Positions 16,280 to 25,332 are shown, counted from the first letter of the stretch. The stretch: 47,202 nt of DNA from Clostridia bacterium (GCA_017577715.1 PKRC01000015.1:1-47202), one strand, 5' to 3'. The notes: generated by a model from the letters alone, not told the origin. Numbers and translations: made by a program.

Positions 16280-16308
16280 AACTGCAGTTTTATCAACTGC
16301 AGTTTTTT
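16280..16308 (+). terminator. Terminator after mtaB fragment
   Basis: AACTGCAG / CTGCAGTT stem (8 bp, 9-nt loop) followed by TTTTTT. The arms are also near direct repeats because AACTGCAGTT is itself palindromic. Confidence 0.65.
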
Positions 16309-16430
16309 AATGCAAAATGAGGGAATAATAATATTGACCAACATCAGCAGCATATACAGAGATATTTAGCCCAGTAATTCCTTAGTTAGAAAGAGAGCCT
16401 AAGTAGGCATATCATGAAGGAGGCGATTCG

Positions 16431-17660
16431 GTGAGCGAATTCATAAACAACCGCGAATACAGGATGAAGGTATTGAAAGAGCTGATCAAAGAGCTACATA
16501 GCGGAAAAACCGTAGAAGAAGTAAAGCCTAGGTTCGAAGAACTCATCAAAGGAGTATCGACAGAAGAAATTGCCAACATGGAACAGGCATTGATAATGGA
16601 AGGCATGCCTGTTGAAGAAATACAGAGGCTGTGCGATGTACACGCAGCCGTCTTTAAGGGTTCCATAGAAGAAATACATCGCCCCCAAAGGCCAGAAGAT
16701 GTCCCTGGCCATCCCGTTCATACCTTCAAACTAGAAAACAGGGAACTAGAAAAGCTCATAAATGCCCGCATAAAACCTCATATAAAAGAATTTGAAGTCT
16801 CAGATAGTCCTGAAAATGTCAGCAAGCTGGCACAAGACTTCAACACCTTATGGGAAGTGGATAAGCACTACGCTCGCAAGGAAAACCTGCTGTTCCCCTT
16901 CCTAGAAAAGTATGGCATTACAGCCCCGCCGAAAGTGATGTGGGGCGTGGATGACGAAATACGGGATGGAATCAAAGAGGTCAGTTCCATGCTCTCAAAT
17001 TACAGGGGCAATAAGGATGAAGTGATAGACAAGGCCAATCAGGTCATCGACAAGGTCATAGAGATGATCTTCAAAGAGGAAAATATACTCTTTCCCATGG
17101 CGCTCAACACCTTAAGCGAAGACGAATGGCTCAAGATAGAAGAAGAAAGTTATGAGATAGGGTATTGCCTTACCCAACCTGCAGGGAAATGGCATCCTAC
17201 CCGGGAAAACGTAGAACAAAAGGCACAGCTTCAAGGCCAGCAACCCGTTGAAGGAGGATACATTAAGTTTGAAACCGGCATACTCTCACAACAGGAGATA
17301 GAGGCTATTTTCAACACCTTGCCAGTGGACATCACCTTCGTAGACAAAGACGGAATAGTAAAATATTTCTCCCAGGGCAAGGAAAGGATATTTGCCAGGC
17401 CCAAGGCAGTCCTGGGCAGGCGCGTGGAAAATTGCCATCCTCCTGCCAGCATGCATATAGTCCAAAAAATAGTAGAAGACTTAAGAACCGGCAAAAAGGA
17501 TCACGAAGATTTTTGGATCAAGAAGGGTGATAAATACGTCTTCATTCGCTATTTTGCCGTAAGGGACAACGCGGGGCAATTCCTCGGCATCCTAGAAGTC
17601 ACGCAGGATATAAAGCCCATTCAGGAAATAAGAGGAGAAAAAAGGCTTTTAGATGAATAA
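16431..17660 (+). CDS. DUF438 - hemerythrin - PAS domain protein
   Basis: 409 residues, GTG start 7 nt after AAGGAGG. Residues 1-70 are DUF438 (LKELIKELHSGKTVEEVKPRFEEL). About 90-230 is a hemerythrin-type four-helix bundle with candidate iron ligands in HPVHTF, HIKEFE, DKHYARKENLLFPFLEK (HxxxE) and FKEENILFP. About 285-400 is a PAS domain (FNTLPVDITFVDKDGIVKYF; VLGRRVENCHPPASMHIV). Family knowledge: such proteins bind diiron or haem and are proposed O2/NO sensors in anaerobes. Soluble, no output domain, so it probably signals to a partner. Single gene with its own terminator. Confidence 0.88.
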   Translation: MSEFINNREYRMKVLKELIKELHSGKTVEEVKPRFEELIKGVSTEEIANMEQALIMEGMPVEEIQRLCDVHAAVFKGSIEEIHRPQRPEDVPGHPVHTFKLENRELEKLINARIKPHIKEFEVSDSPENVSKLAQDFNTLWEVDKHYARKENLLFPFLEKYGITAPPKVMWGVDDEIRDGIKEVSSMLSNYRGNKDEVIDKANQVIDKVIEMIFKEENILFPMALNTLSEDEWLKIEEESYEIGYCLTQPAGKWHPTRENVEQKAQLQGQQPVEGGYIKFETGILSQQEIEAIFNTLPVDITFVDKDGIVKYFSQGKERIFARPKAVLGRRVENCHPPASMHIVQKIVEDLRTGKKDHEDFWIKKGDKYVFIRYFAVRDNAGQFLGILEVTQDIKPIQEIRGEKRLLDE

Positions 17661-17697
17661 TGTCAAACAACTAGGATAAATGAAAATGGACAAATCT

Positions 17698-17751
17698 AAG
17701 ATGCCTTCTCGACTTCAAAACATCATGCCAAAATGAGGAGGCATCTTTTTT
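17698..17751 (+). terminator. Terminator after DUF438 gene
   Basis: Stem AAGATGCCTTCTC ... GAGGAGGCATCTT (one mismatch) with a 24-nt loop, followed by TTTTTT. The WYL gene converges on it from the other side. Confidence 0.6.
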
Positions 17752-17810
17752 CTGCTTATATCGAGCCTCTCATAGATGGTTGTCCAACAGCAATGCCTTT
17801 CATCACAAGG

Positions 17811-18827
17811 CTATTTTTCTTCATGAGGATGTACCATTCCAGAGGTTTGTTCCTGCTTACAATGCCATTCCCCATATAAGTACTCCATGGCTTCTATCTC
17901 ATTCCTTATGCTTTCCACAAGCTCCTCAGGCTTTCGCACCACTGCCAACTTCCCGAAGCTCAATACCCATCTCTTTATGTCGATAAGCCCTTTTACTCTG
18001 GCCTTAAAAATGATAGAGCCATCCTTTAGCTCCTCAATCCGTTGATTGGGAAGCCATCTCTTCTCCTTTACCCATATACTGGCAGGATGGAAAAACCGTA
18101 TCTCAACATCGTATTCTTCGCCTTCTATTACACTGAAAATGTTTGACATATACTCCTTCACTGAAAAATCCAACGGATAAGTAAATGCCGAATCCAATAT
18201 TTCAATATCCTCTATCCTGACCAGCTTGAATGTGCGTATCTTTTTCCTCAAGTGGCAGTATCCGATCAAATACCACGAACCCTCGCGATAAATTACAGCA
18301 TAAGGGTCTATTTCTCGCCTCTTTCTTTCATCCCTGGAAGCAGTGTAATAGAGAACCCGTATGCGTCTACGCTGCTTTATGGCCATGTAAATAGTAGTCA
18401 ATACCTTATCCAGATTATCCTTCAAATCCACTTTCCCTAAAGAAAGCATCAATTCATCTGTAGGTATAGGAAAAACATTGTTTACGGTATCGCCCAAGGC
18501 ACAACGTATTTTGGCAACTGCCGTCTGTAGCTCATTTGCAAGGGGAAACCCGCTTTTGAAATTTAAAAGCTTTTCGGCCAGCATCAAAGCCGAGTACTCC
18601 CCTTCGTCAAGCTTGGGTATTTCAAAATAGTATTCGTTTCCCAGATAATAGCCGCCCGCCCTTCCCGGCATTCCATATATAGGGATACCCGCTTTTTTTA
18701 AATATTCGATATACGCCTTTACATTTCGCGGCGTTATATCAAGTATTTCAGCTATTTCCTTTGTCGACAGCATTTGCCGAGTCTGAAGCAGTGCAATTAT
18801 CTTCAAACACTGACTCAACTTGCTCAT
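17811..18827 (-). CDS. HTH-WYL transcriptional regulator (YafY/DeoR-like)
   Basis: About 338 residues from the ATG at 18827, which AAAGGTG precedes. The longer frame to 18860 lacks a binding site. The N-terminal winged helix-turn-helix (LSQCLKIIALLQTRQMLSTK, TPRNVKAYIEYLKKAGIP, GRAGGYYL) is followed by a WYL domain (about 130-225: RRRIRVLYYTASRDERK, EGSWYLIGYCHLRKKIRTFKL) and a WCX extension (VEIRFFHPASIWVKEKRW). WYL domains are thought to bind nucleic acid or nucleotide ligands. Divergent from ilvB with about 330 bp between, so control of ilvB or of itself is possible but unproven. Confidence 0.85.
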   Translation of the reverse strand: MSKLSQCLKIIALLQTRQMLSTKEIAEILDITPRNVKAYIEYLKKAGIPIYGMPGRAGGYYLGNEYYFEIPKLDEGEYSALMLAEKLLNFKSGFPLANELQTAVAKIRCALGDTVNNVFPIPTDELMLSLGKVDLKDNLDKVLTTIYMAIKQRRRIRVLYYTASRDERKRREIDPYAVIYREGSWYLIGYCHLRKKIRTFKLVRIEDIEILDSAFTYPLDFSVKEYMSNIFSVIEGEEYDVEIRFFHPASIWVKEKRWLPNQRIEELKDGSIIFKARVKGLIDIKRWVLSFGKLAVVRKPEELVESIRNEIEAMEYLYGEWHCKQEQTSGMVHPHEEK

Positions 18828-18954
18828 GTTTTTACACACCTTTCTTAGAAATATCAACAAAAGATGTATTCTACAGATTACAACAAATTCCTTCTAGAAC
18901 ACAAATTGTTAAATATATATCAAAATAGTCGGTAAGATGTTTTGCAAAAGGCTC

Positions 18955-18983
18955 TTGCTTTTCTACACAAATTATATTAGAAT
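18955..18983 (+). promoter_or_regulatory. Promoter of ilvB
   Basis: -35 TTGCTT (18955-18960), 17-bp spacer, -10 TAGAAT (18978-18983). Predicted start near 18990, giving a leader of about 165 nt that holds the shortened T-box. Confidence 0.65.
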
Positions 18984-19011
18984 ATAGCCAATTATACACA
19001 AATATCCACCT

Positions 19012-19120
19012 AAAGGCCATGAAGGGAAGAGCAGCATTTTCAGGCGGGTTTAAGAGAGGCGGTGGTACCACGAAAGAAAACCTTTCGTCCCATTTCAATA
19101 AAAGGGATGAAGGGTTTTTT
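19012..19120 (+). ncRNA. Shortened T-box leader of ilvB (specifier region apparently deleted)
   Basis: The T-box TGGTACCACG lies at 19063-19072. The terminator AACCTTTCGTCCC / GGGATGAAGGGTT with T6 lies at 19079-19120. Upstream, GAAGGGAAGAGCAGC and AAGAGAGGCGG look like the 5' strand of stem I, ending in its AGAGAG element, and then run straight into GGTGGTACC. A normal leader has about 150-200 nt between these points (distal stem I, specifier loop, stems II and III). The T-box and 5' terminator arm match the ilvN leader at 30 of 31 bases. It is either a deleted T-box or a very short class. Confidence 0.7.
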
Positions 19121-19155
19121 AATACTCATTTTCAGAAAAAGGAGGCGATGAAATA

Positions 19156-20844
19156 GTGAAATTGAAAGGCGCTCAGGTGGTCATTGAATGTTTGAGGGAA
19201 CAGGGTGTAAATGTGGTTTTCGGCTTTCCTGGAGGAGCCATCCTTCCAGTATACGATGCTCTCTATGATGCAAAAGACATCACCCACATTTTGACTGCTC
19301 ACGAACAAGGAGCTACCCACGCTGCAGACGGATATGCAAGAGCTACTGGAAAAGTTGGCGTAGTGTTTGCCACCTCAGGGCCGGGAGCTACCAATACGGT
19401 AACCGGTATTGCAACTGCCTATATGGATTCGGTACCGCTAGTTGTGTTTACCGGCCAGGTAGCTTCTTCTCTGCTCGGCAAAGACTCCTTCCAAGAAGTG
19501 GACATAAGCGGCATAACTGCGCCCATCACCAAACACAATTATATCGTTAAAGACGCCCAACGTCTGCCAGATATTATAAGGCAGGCTTTTAAGATAGCAC
19601 GAAGCGGCCGTCCAGGCCCTGTCTTGGTCGATATACCGAGGGACATACAAAATACCGTCATAGATTATCAGCCAGTTCAGGTGGATACAAGCTATGTAAA
19701 TGAAGACATATTTCATCCTCAGTTTTACCGCAATGAACAAATCGAAATAAACATCCAAAAAGCTGCTGAAGCCATAAACAAATGTGAAAGGCCTGTAATA
19801 TACGCAGGAGGAGGCGTAAACATATCGGGCGCAAACCACGAACTGCTACGCTTTGCCGAAAAGATAAAAGCACCAGTGACATGTTCGCTCATGGGTTTAG
19901 GCGCTTTCCCGGGTACCCATCCGTATTTCATGGGTATGGTGGGAATGCATGGAACAAGGGTTTCTAATTACGCCGTTTCCAGCTGCGACCTGCTGATAGC
20001 CGTAGGCGCCCGATTCAGCGATCGTGTCATAAGCAGAGCCGATAAATTTGCCACCAATGCCAAAATCATTCATATAGACATTGACCCAGCGGAACTGGGT
20101 AAGAACATCGATATTCATATACCCATTTGCGGAGATGTAAAAAAGATACTCCAGAAATTGATCGATTTAGTGGAGGAGAAGCAACCTAACAGCTGGAACA
20201 AACAGATAGACGATTGGAAAAAGGAATATGCATCAAAGCGCACTGCTCCCAAAGGAAAACTATCTCCCCGCTTTATTATAGAAAAGCTTTACGCCCTTAC
20301 TGCTGGAAAAGCCATAATTACCACAGAAGTAGGGCAAAACCAGATGTGGACTGCCCAGTTTTACAAGTTCGATGAACCGAAAACCTTTATCTCCTCTGGC
20401 GGCTTGGGCACCATGGGATTCGGTCTGGGAGCGGCTATAGGGGCATGCATCGGAAGGCCCGATCGAAAGGTAATAAACGTTGCAGGTGATGGAAGTTTTA
20501 TGATGAATTCCATAGAACTGGCTACAGTTTCCAGATACAAGTTGCCCATAGTACAATTGGTCTTAAACAATCAAGCCCTGGGCATGGTACGCCAATGGCA
20601 AAATCTGTTCTACAACAAGAGGTTTTCATACAGCACGTTGGGCCCCGATGTGGATTTTGTAAAGCTGGCCAATGCCTATGGAATCAAAGGGTTCAGAATA
20701 ACTTCCAACGAAGAAGTAGAAGATACGCTTAAAAAGGCCTTGGAAATGGAGCAACCCGTTTTGATAGAATGCATGATACATCCGGATGAAATGGTATATC
20801 CCATGGTCCCGCCGGGAGCACCTATTGATGAGATTATAGATTAA
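19156..20844 (+). CDS. ilvB: Acetolactate synthase, large (catalytic) subunit
   Basis: 562 residues, usual length. Condenses two pyruvates to acetolactate, or pyruvate with 2-oxobutyrate, using ThDP, Mg and FAD. N-terminal PYR domain with GFPGGAILPVYDALYD (24-39) and the catalytic Glu in HEQGATHAADGYARATGK (near 55). Central domain with FAD-binding region. C-terminal PP domain with GDGSFMMNSIELATV and LNNQALGMVRQWQ. GTG start 10 nt after AAGGAGG. The nearby ATG is followed at once by a stop. It stands alone here: the regulatory subunit ilvN is about 25 kb away with ilvC and leuA. Confidence 0.95.
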   Translation: MKLKGAQVVIECLREQGVNVVFGFPGGAILPVYDALYDAKDITHILTAHEQGATHAADGYARATGKVGVVFATSGPGATNTVTGIATAYMDSVPLVVFTGQVASSLLGKDSFQEVDISGITAPITKHNYIVKDAQRLPDIIRQAFKIARSGRPGPVLVDIPRDIQNTVIDYQPVQVDTSYVNEDIFHPQFYRNEQIEINIQKAAEAINKCERPVIYAGGGVNISGANHELLRFAEKIKAPVTCSLMGLGAFPGTHPYFMGMVGMHGTRVSNYAVSSCDLLIAVGARFSDRVISRADKFATNAKIIHIDIDPAELGKNIDIHIPICGDVKKILQKLIDLVEEKQPNSWNKQIDDWKKEYASKRTAPKGKLSPRFIIEKLYALTAGKAIITTEVGQNQMWTAQFYKFDEPKTFISSGGLGTMGFGLGAAIGACIGRPDRKVINVAGDGSFMMNSIELATVSRYKLPIVQLVLNNQALGMVRQWQNLFYNKRFSYSTLGPDVDFVKLANAYGIKGFRITSNEEVEDTLKKALEMEQPVLIECMIHPDEMVYPMVPPGAPIDEIID

Positions 20845-20914
20845 AAGTATAATAAAAATGGCATTTAAAAGCCAATACTTTGAGCAATATCTGCCAATAT
20901 AGGGGGAATTAAGC

Positions 20915-21844
20915 ATGAAGGCGGATGTAAAGCGCATATGGCAGGGCTTTTGGCAACTGGCCGATCCTAAAATTTGGATAGCTTCCACAGTGCCAATGGT
21001 GGTAGGTGGGGCATTTGCCTACGGCTACACGGGAAAGTTTGACATTTATTGGTTTTTGGTAGCTCTTATAGCTATTTATTGTATAGAAATTGGCAAAAAC
21101 GCAGTAAACGAATATGTGGATTACTTGTCGGGGGTTGACCGGTTTGTATCCCCCGACAAACGGACCCCCTTTAGCGGAGGGAAAAAGACCATTGTTGACG
21201 GAAAGCTTACGCTAACTGAAGTTGTCATAATTGCCATCGTTACCTTTTTGATAGCCTGTGGGATAGGCCTTTACATCATATTTTTTAAGGAAATAAGCGT
21301 CCTCTGGATAGGGATAGCAGGCGTCTTGCTTTCCATCGTGTACAGCCTTCCTCCCTTCAAGCTGGCTTATCGGGGGCTGGGTGAAGTAACGGTGGGGTTG
21401 ACATTTGGCCCCCTCATAGTCCTAGGTATATATTGCCTGCAAACGGGCAAAATGGATTTATCAGCTCTATTGATATCCATACCCATAGGCATCCTAATAG
21501 CCAACGTTCTGTGGATAAATCAATTTCCCGATTATGAAGCCGACCTTAAAGGAAACAAAAGAAACTGGGTAGTTAGGTTAGGAAAACAAAAAAGCGTCAA
21601 GGTATTTGCTATCCTGTTTCTCATCGCTTACCTGTGGTTCATACTATTAGCCGTTGTACTGCGAAATGCCTTTTGGTTGCTGGGATTAATCAGCATCCCG
21701 TTGGCCATAAGGGCTGTTAAGGTTGCTCAACAATATTATGATGATATACCCAAAATGACCGAAGCCAACCTTAGGATGGTACAAATTTATCTGCTAACAG
21801 GCGTGACTATGACGATTGCCGCTGTAGTGGGAAGATTCATATAA
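20915..21844 (+). CDS. UbiA-family prenyltransferase (MenA-like)
   Basis: 309 residues, eight or nine transmembrane helices. Both Asp-rich motifs are present: NEYVDYLSGVD (65-75) and NQFPDYEADLKGNKRNW (about 202-218). Family knowledge: these bind the Mg-pyrophosphate of the prenyl donor. The pattern NxYxDYxxGxD and the KRNWVVRLG segment favour the MenA branch (1,4-dihydroxy-2-naphthoate prenyltransferase), but no other men gene lies in the window, so the acceptor is not assigned. The first motif has NE where ND is usual. ATG 10 nt after AGGGGGAA. About 70 bp after ilvB with no clear terminator, so read-through is possible. Confidence 0.82.
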   Translation: MKADVKRIWQGFWQLADPKIWIASTVPMVVGGAFAYGYTGKFDIYWFLVALIAIYCIEIGKNAVNEYVDYLSGVDRFVSPDKRTPFSGGKKTIVDGKLTLTEVVIIAIVTFLIACGIGLYIIFFKEISVLWIGIAGVLLSIVYSLPPFKLAYRGLGEVTVGLTFGPLIVLGIYCLQTGKMDLSALLISIPIGILIANVLWINQFPDYEADLKGNKRNWVVRLGKQKSVKVFAILFLIAYLWFILLAVVLRNAFWLLGLISIPLAIRAVKVAQQYYDDIPKMTEANLRMVQIYLLTGVTMTIAAVVGRFI

Positions 21845-21888
21845 AAAACAAAATGGAAGCCAACACCCCCTTTCTTAAATTTTTATTA

Positions 21889-21917
21889 TTGACATTTCAG
21901 TAATAAATTTTTATTTA
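21889..21917 (+). promoter_or_regulatory. Promoter of the ogt gene
   Basis: -35 TTGACA (21889-21894), 17-bp spacer, -10 TATTTA (21912-21917). Confidence 0.6.
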
Positions 21918-22009
21918 AAGGATAAAATGATTAGAACGGTAAACAACCCCACAATTGCCTCAGGGCTTGCTTAATTTTTTTTGTTAGAAGAAAGGAGTAA
22001 AAAATAGAA

Positions 22010-22525
22010 ATGAAAAGCTCTCCAAAGAATCTTGAGCCATATACGATAGCCGAAGTGGATGGGTTTATACATCCCGTTACCATCATAGCCACTGATAAAG
22101 GTGTAAAAGAAGTACATTTCGCTCATGTTGAAACTATTGTAAGAAAACTGCAACACAAAAATATATCCTACTTTTTCGATTCATCCCACCCTGCAGCAGT
22201 TGAGCTTAAACAGTATTTCCAGGGCAAGAGAAAACGTTTCGATGTTCCTGTTGATATAGAGGGTACCCCTTTTCAGATGATGGTATGGGAGGCCTTACAA
22301 TCCATACCCTACGGTCAGGCACGCAGCTATAAAGATCTGGCCATACAAATCGGCCATCCCAAAGCTTACCGCGCCATAGGACAAGCCTGCGGCGCTAACC
22401 CTGTTCCCATAATAATACCCTGCCACAGGGTGCTGACATCCGGCAGAGGCCTGGGTGGTTTTAGCGCGGGCATTGAAATAAAAAAGGCCTTACTGGATTT
22501 AGAAAGGGTTTATAGCCACAAATAA
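22010..22525 (+). CDS. ogt: Methylated-DNA--protein-cysteine S-methyltransferase
   Basis: 171 residues. A suicide repair protein that takes the methyl group from O6-methylguanine onto its own Cys. The active-site motif IIPCHRVL (Cys near 138), the HTH region with YGQARSYKDLAIQIGHPKAYRAIGQA, and the closing GLGGFSAGIEIKKALLDLE are all present. The N-terminal domain is of the short Ogt type. AAAGGAG lies 14 nt before the ATG. Single gene with its own promoter; pepV converges from the right. Confidence 0.92.
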   Translation: MKSSPKNLEPYTIAEVDGFIHPVTIIATDKGVKEVHFAHVETIVRKLQHKNISYFFDSSHPAAVELKQYFQGKRKRFDVPVDIEGTPFQMMVWEALQSIPYGQARSYKDLAIQIGHPKAYRAIGQACGANPVPIIIPCHRVLTSGRGLGGFSAGIEIKKALLDLERVYSHK

Positions 22526-22529
22526 GAAC

Positions 22530-22574
22530 GCCGCCGCATTGCGTCCACTTTCAGCACCTTTACATTGCGGCGGC
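22530..22574. terminator. Possible shared terminator between ogt and pepV
   Basis: GCCGCCGCA / TGCGGCGGC (9 bp) around a 27-nt loop in the 70 bp between convergent genes. GC-rich but with no T run on either side, so termination is uncertain. Confidence 0.35.
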
Positions 22575-22598
22575 TATCCACAACAACCCATCAATTCA

Positions 22599-23996
22599 TT
22601 ATTTGACAAGTTCGGCAATGGCATGAGCATAAATCTTGGCGTTCATGATCAGGTCCTCGATTTCTATGTACTCGTCCTTCTGATGTGCCATTTCAGGTTT
22701 CCCCGGAAAGACCGCTCCAAATGCCACCGCATTCTTAATAGCCCTGGCGTAGGTCCCGCCCCCTATAGCAACGGTATAAGCCGGTTGCCCCGTCTGATCG
22801 GCATATACTTTCTTCAACGTTTGTACCAGGAAGTGGTCCTCGGGCACGTAAAGAGGCCCTTGATGCTCCAATACTTCTACTTCTATGCCATGTGCCCCAG
22901 CCACATGGTATATGCGTGATAATATATGCTCCTTCTCCAAGCTTACAGGATAACGTATATCGATGACCGCCCGGCCATATTGATCATTTACATCTATCAT
23001 CCCCAAATTGAGGGTAAGCTTTCCCGAAAGCTGATCCTCCAGTGCCAGACCCATAGAATGGCCATCAAATTCCATGCCAATAGCTTCCGCTAGAAAAGCA
23101 ATAAACCTTTCCATCTCATTATCCTCCAACCCTACAGCCGAGAGGCAAAGCAGCATCTGCCCAATGGCATTCTTACCTTTTTCGGGCATGCTGGCGTGAG
23201 CAAGCCGGCCAATAGACTTGACGATTACAGCATCCCCTTCGCCCTTCTCGACCTCTATCTCATACCCCAACTTGCTCTTTAAGTTTTCGATGGCTTCCAT
23301 CAGCTTCTCCCTATCGACGCCTGGTCTAAAAACGCAGACGCACTCATCTGGTACCACATTGGGCCTCTGTCCCCCATATATCCTTTCAATCCCCATAGAA
23401 GATTTTTGTCTGTTTACAAACTTCTTTGACAAAGCTATATGCAAGATTCCCTTTTCGGCGTTAATAATGGGATAACGGCCATCGGGACTCATGCCAAAGT
23501 CGGGAACTGGCTCCTTTTTAAAATAGTATTTGAGGTCCTCCCACCCGCTCTCCTCATCGGTACCCAGTATTAATCTCACCCTCTTATTTACCGGAATGCC
23601 GGACTGCATTACGGCCTTCATGGCATAAAGTACAGCAATGGTAGGCCCTTTATCGTCAATGGCTCCCCTCCCGTAAATCTTACCATCATGGATCTCACCT
23701 CCATAGGGAGGATAGGTCCAGCCACTCCCTTCGGGTACCACATCCAAATGCGTCAGTATCCCCAGCATCTTCTCCCCTTGACCCAATTCTATATGCCCCG
23801 CATAGCCATCCACGTTTTTGGTCTCAAATCCCAGCTCCTTGCCAAGGGTTAACATGTAGTCAAGGGCTTTATAGACATTCTCTCCAAACGGCTTGCCAGG
23901 CTGCGGTTCTCCCTCTACGCTGGGGATAGCTACCAGCTCTTGGGTCGAGCGTATCATCTCCTCCCTGTACGACTCAACGATGCGGTTTAAATCCAT
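22599..23996 (-). CDS. pepV: Dipeptidase PepV (M20 metallopeptidase)
   Basis: 465 residues, the usual length. Cytoplasmic di-zinc dipeptidase with broad specificity. Metal and catalytic residues are in place: His and Asp in ILTHLDVVP, bridging Asp in GRGAIDDKGP, general base Glu in GTDEESGWED, Asp in MSPDGRYP, and the last His in MAHQKDEYIEI. A lid domain is inserted in the middle, as in the PepV/Sapep group. AAGGAGG precedes the ATG at 23996. It is consistent with use of peptides brought in by the ABC importer at 26.9-34.6 kb, but the two are not in one operon. Confidence 0.92.
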   Translation of the reverse strand: MDLNRIVESYREEMIRSTQELVAIPSVEGEPQPGKPFGENVYKALDYMLTLGKELGFETKNVDGYAGHIELGQGEKMLGILTHLDVVPEGSGWTYPPYGGEIHDGKIYGRGAIDDKGPTIAVLYAMKAVMQSGIPVNKRVRLILGTDEESGWEDLKYYFKKEPVPDFGMSPDGRYPIINAEKGILHIALSKKFVNRQKSSMGIERIYGGQRPNVVPDECVCVFRPGVDREKLMEAIENLKSKLGYEIEVEKGEGDAVIVKSIGRLAHASMPEKGKNAIGQMLLCLSAVGLEDNEMERFIAFLAEAIGMEFDGHSMGLALEDQLSGKLTLNLGMIDVNDQYGRAVIDIRYPVSLEKEHILSRIYHVAGAHGIEVEVLEHQGPLYVPEDHFLVQTLKKVYADQTGQPAYTVAIGGGTYARAIKNAVAFGAVFPGKPEMAHQKDEYIEIEDLIMNAKIYAHAIAELVK

Positions 23997-24089
23997 AAAA
24001 AACCCTCCTTGTTTTAAATTTCATCTTACATACTGTATCGCCCTGCTCTTCTTTGTCGATTACCAATTGCTTAGCCTAACCTGGAGACC

Positions 24090-24944
24090 TCAGATTATGT
24101 CCTCCACGCTAAAACCCTTGCCCTGTACCTCTCTAGTATCTATTATGGACATAAAGGCTCCGGGGTCAACCCTATGTACCACTTCCCTGAGCTTTGACAG
24201 CTCCATGGTCCGCACCACCATGTATATAAGCTTCTTATCCTTATGGGTATAGGCACCTTGGCCATTTAGGAAGGTAATCCCCCTCTTAACATGGCGAAAG
24301 AGCTCCTGCGCCATGTCCTCGGCCTTATCTGAGACTATTATAACGGTTTTCTTGTGATTAAATCCCGTCAGTATAGCATCCACCGCTTTGTTGCTTACAA
24401 ATATACCTACCATCGAAAACATGGCAGTTTCAACATTTAAAAGAAATGCCGCAGCGCTCAATATTATAAAGTTACATGCCGTGGCAACCCAACCAACACT
24501 GAACGAAAAGAATTTATTCACAAGTAGGGATATGATATCGGTACCGCCCAGGGAGCCACGGTTTCTCATTACAATTCCTGCCCCCGTTCCCAAAATCAAT
24601 CCCCCAAAAATTGCAGCTATCATGTCATCCTTTACATCTATTGTCCAACCTTTTGTGAGGTACAGAAAGGCTGACATGCTTGCTATCCCTAGGAGGCTCA
24701 GGTAAATAAAACGCTTCCCCAAAAACCTATATCCCCCAATAAATAAGGGGACGTTGAAGATTATGACAGTGATTTCCTTAGGGATAGAAAATAGGTACTC
24801 CAGTATTATAGCAATGCCCGTCAGTCCTCCACTCAACAGCTTATGTGGAACTAAGAGCATATTGACACCGAGCGAATATATGAAACTCCCTATTATTATG
24901 TAAAAAACCCTGATGAACAAGCGGCCGGTTTTAGATCCCATCAT
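24090..24944 (-). CDS. YitT family membrane protein (DUF161/DUF2179)
   Basis: 284 residues. Five or six transmembrane helices (about 10-170) carrying the repeated family motif (NMLLVPHKLLSGGLTGIAII; GTGAGIVMRNRGSLGGTDII), then a soluble DUF2179 domain (about 195-284) with HKKTVIIVSDKAEDMAQE and RVDPGAFMSIIDTREVQGKG. Role unknown in general. GAGGGG precedes the two start ATGs, and either may be used. About 90 bp upstream of pepV on the same strand. Confidence 0.88.
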   Translation of the reverse strand: MMGSKTGRLFIRVFYIIIGSFIYSLGVNMLLVPHKLLSGGLTGIAIILEYLFSIPKEITVIIFNVPLFIGGYRFLGKRFIYLSLLGIASMSAFLYLTKGWTIDVKDDMIAAIFGGLILGTGAGIVMRNRGSLGGTDIISLLVNKFFSFSVGWVATACNFIILSAAAFLLNVETAMFSMVGIFVSNKAVDAILTGFNHKKTVIIVSDKAEDMAQELFRHVKRGITFLNGQGAYTHKDKKLIYMVVRTMELSKLREVVHRVDPGAFMSIIDTREVQGKGFSVEDII

Positions 24945-25332
24945 AAAGTTTTATTCCCCTCTTAAGTCAGACATTAACTGTATCTACTCCAATACTGACC
25001 AACTATTATTATAGCACAAAACATCGTTTATGCATTTTATTCCAATCATCAAAGGGGTTGCCTTATACCATTTGTAAAACCAATAAAAAAATCTTAAAAA
25101 ATTTTTCCCAAAAACCTATACATCGTTGAATGAATCATGCTAGAATATTCTGAAGAGTATGTTTAGCTTAAATGCGCCGCTCTATTTAAAGGCTGATTTA
25201 AAGGCCGACCAATAAACATTAAAATATCGCCACATAATATAAAATAGCCAGCCAACGAAAGGAGGATAAGCTGTTTTTATCTAATGAAAGAATAAAGCGA
25301 AATCAATTAAGCTAAAAAGGAGTGTTTTGACA
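24945..25332. promoter_or_regulatory. nagB upstream region with an extended -10 promoter and a long leader
   Basis: An extended -10 TGC-TAGAAT lies at 25138-25146, with no good -35. That predicts a leader of about 180 nt. It contains TTTAAAGGC(T/C)GA twice (25186-25212) and an unused strong AAAGGAGG at 25258-25266, after which the nearest ATG opens only a 3-codon frame (ATG AAA GAA TAA). The leader may have a regulatory role or mark a lost small gene. No named riboswitch is recognised. Confidence 0.35.

Noticed and set aside
22530..22574. GC-rich inverted repeat as a firm bidirectional terminator
   Set aside because: The loop is long and neither side has a T run; retained only at low confidence.
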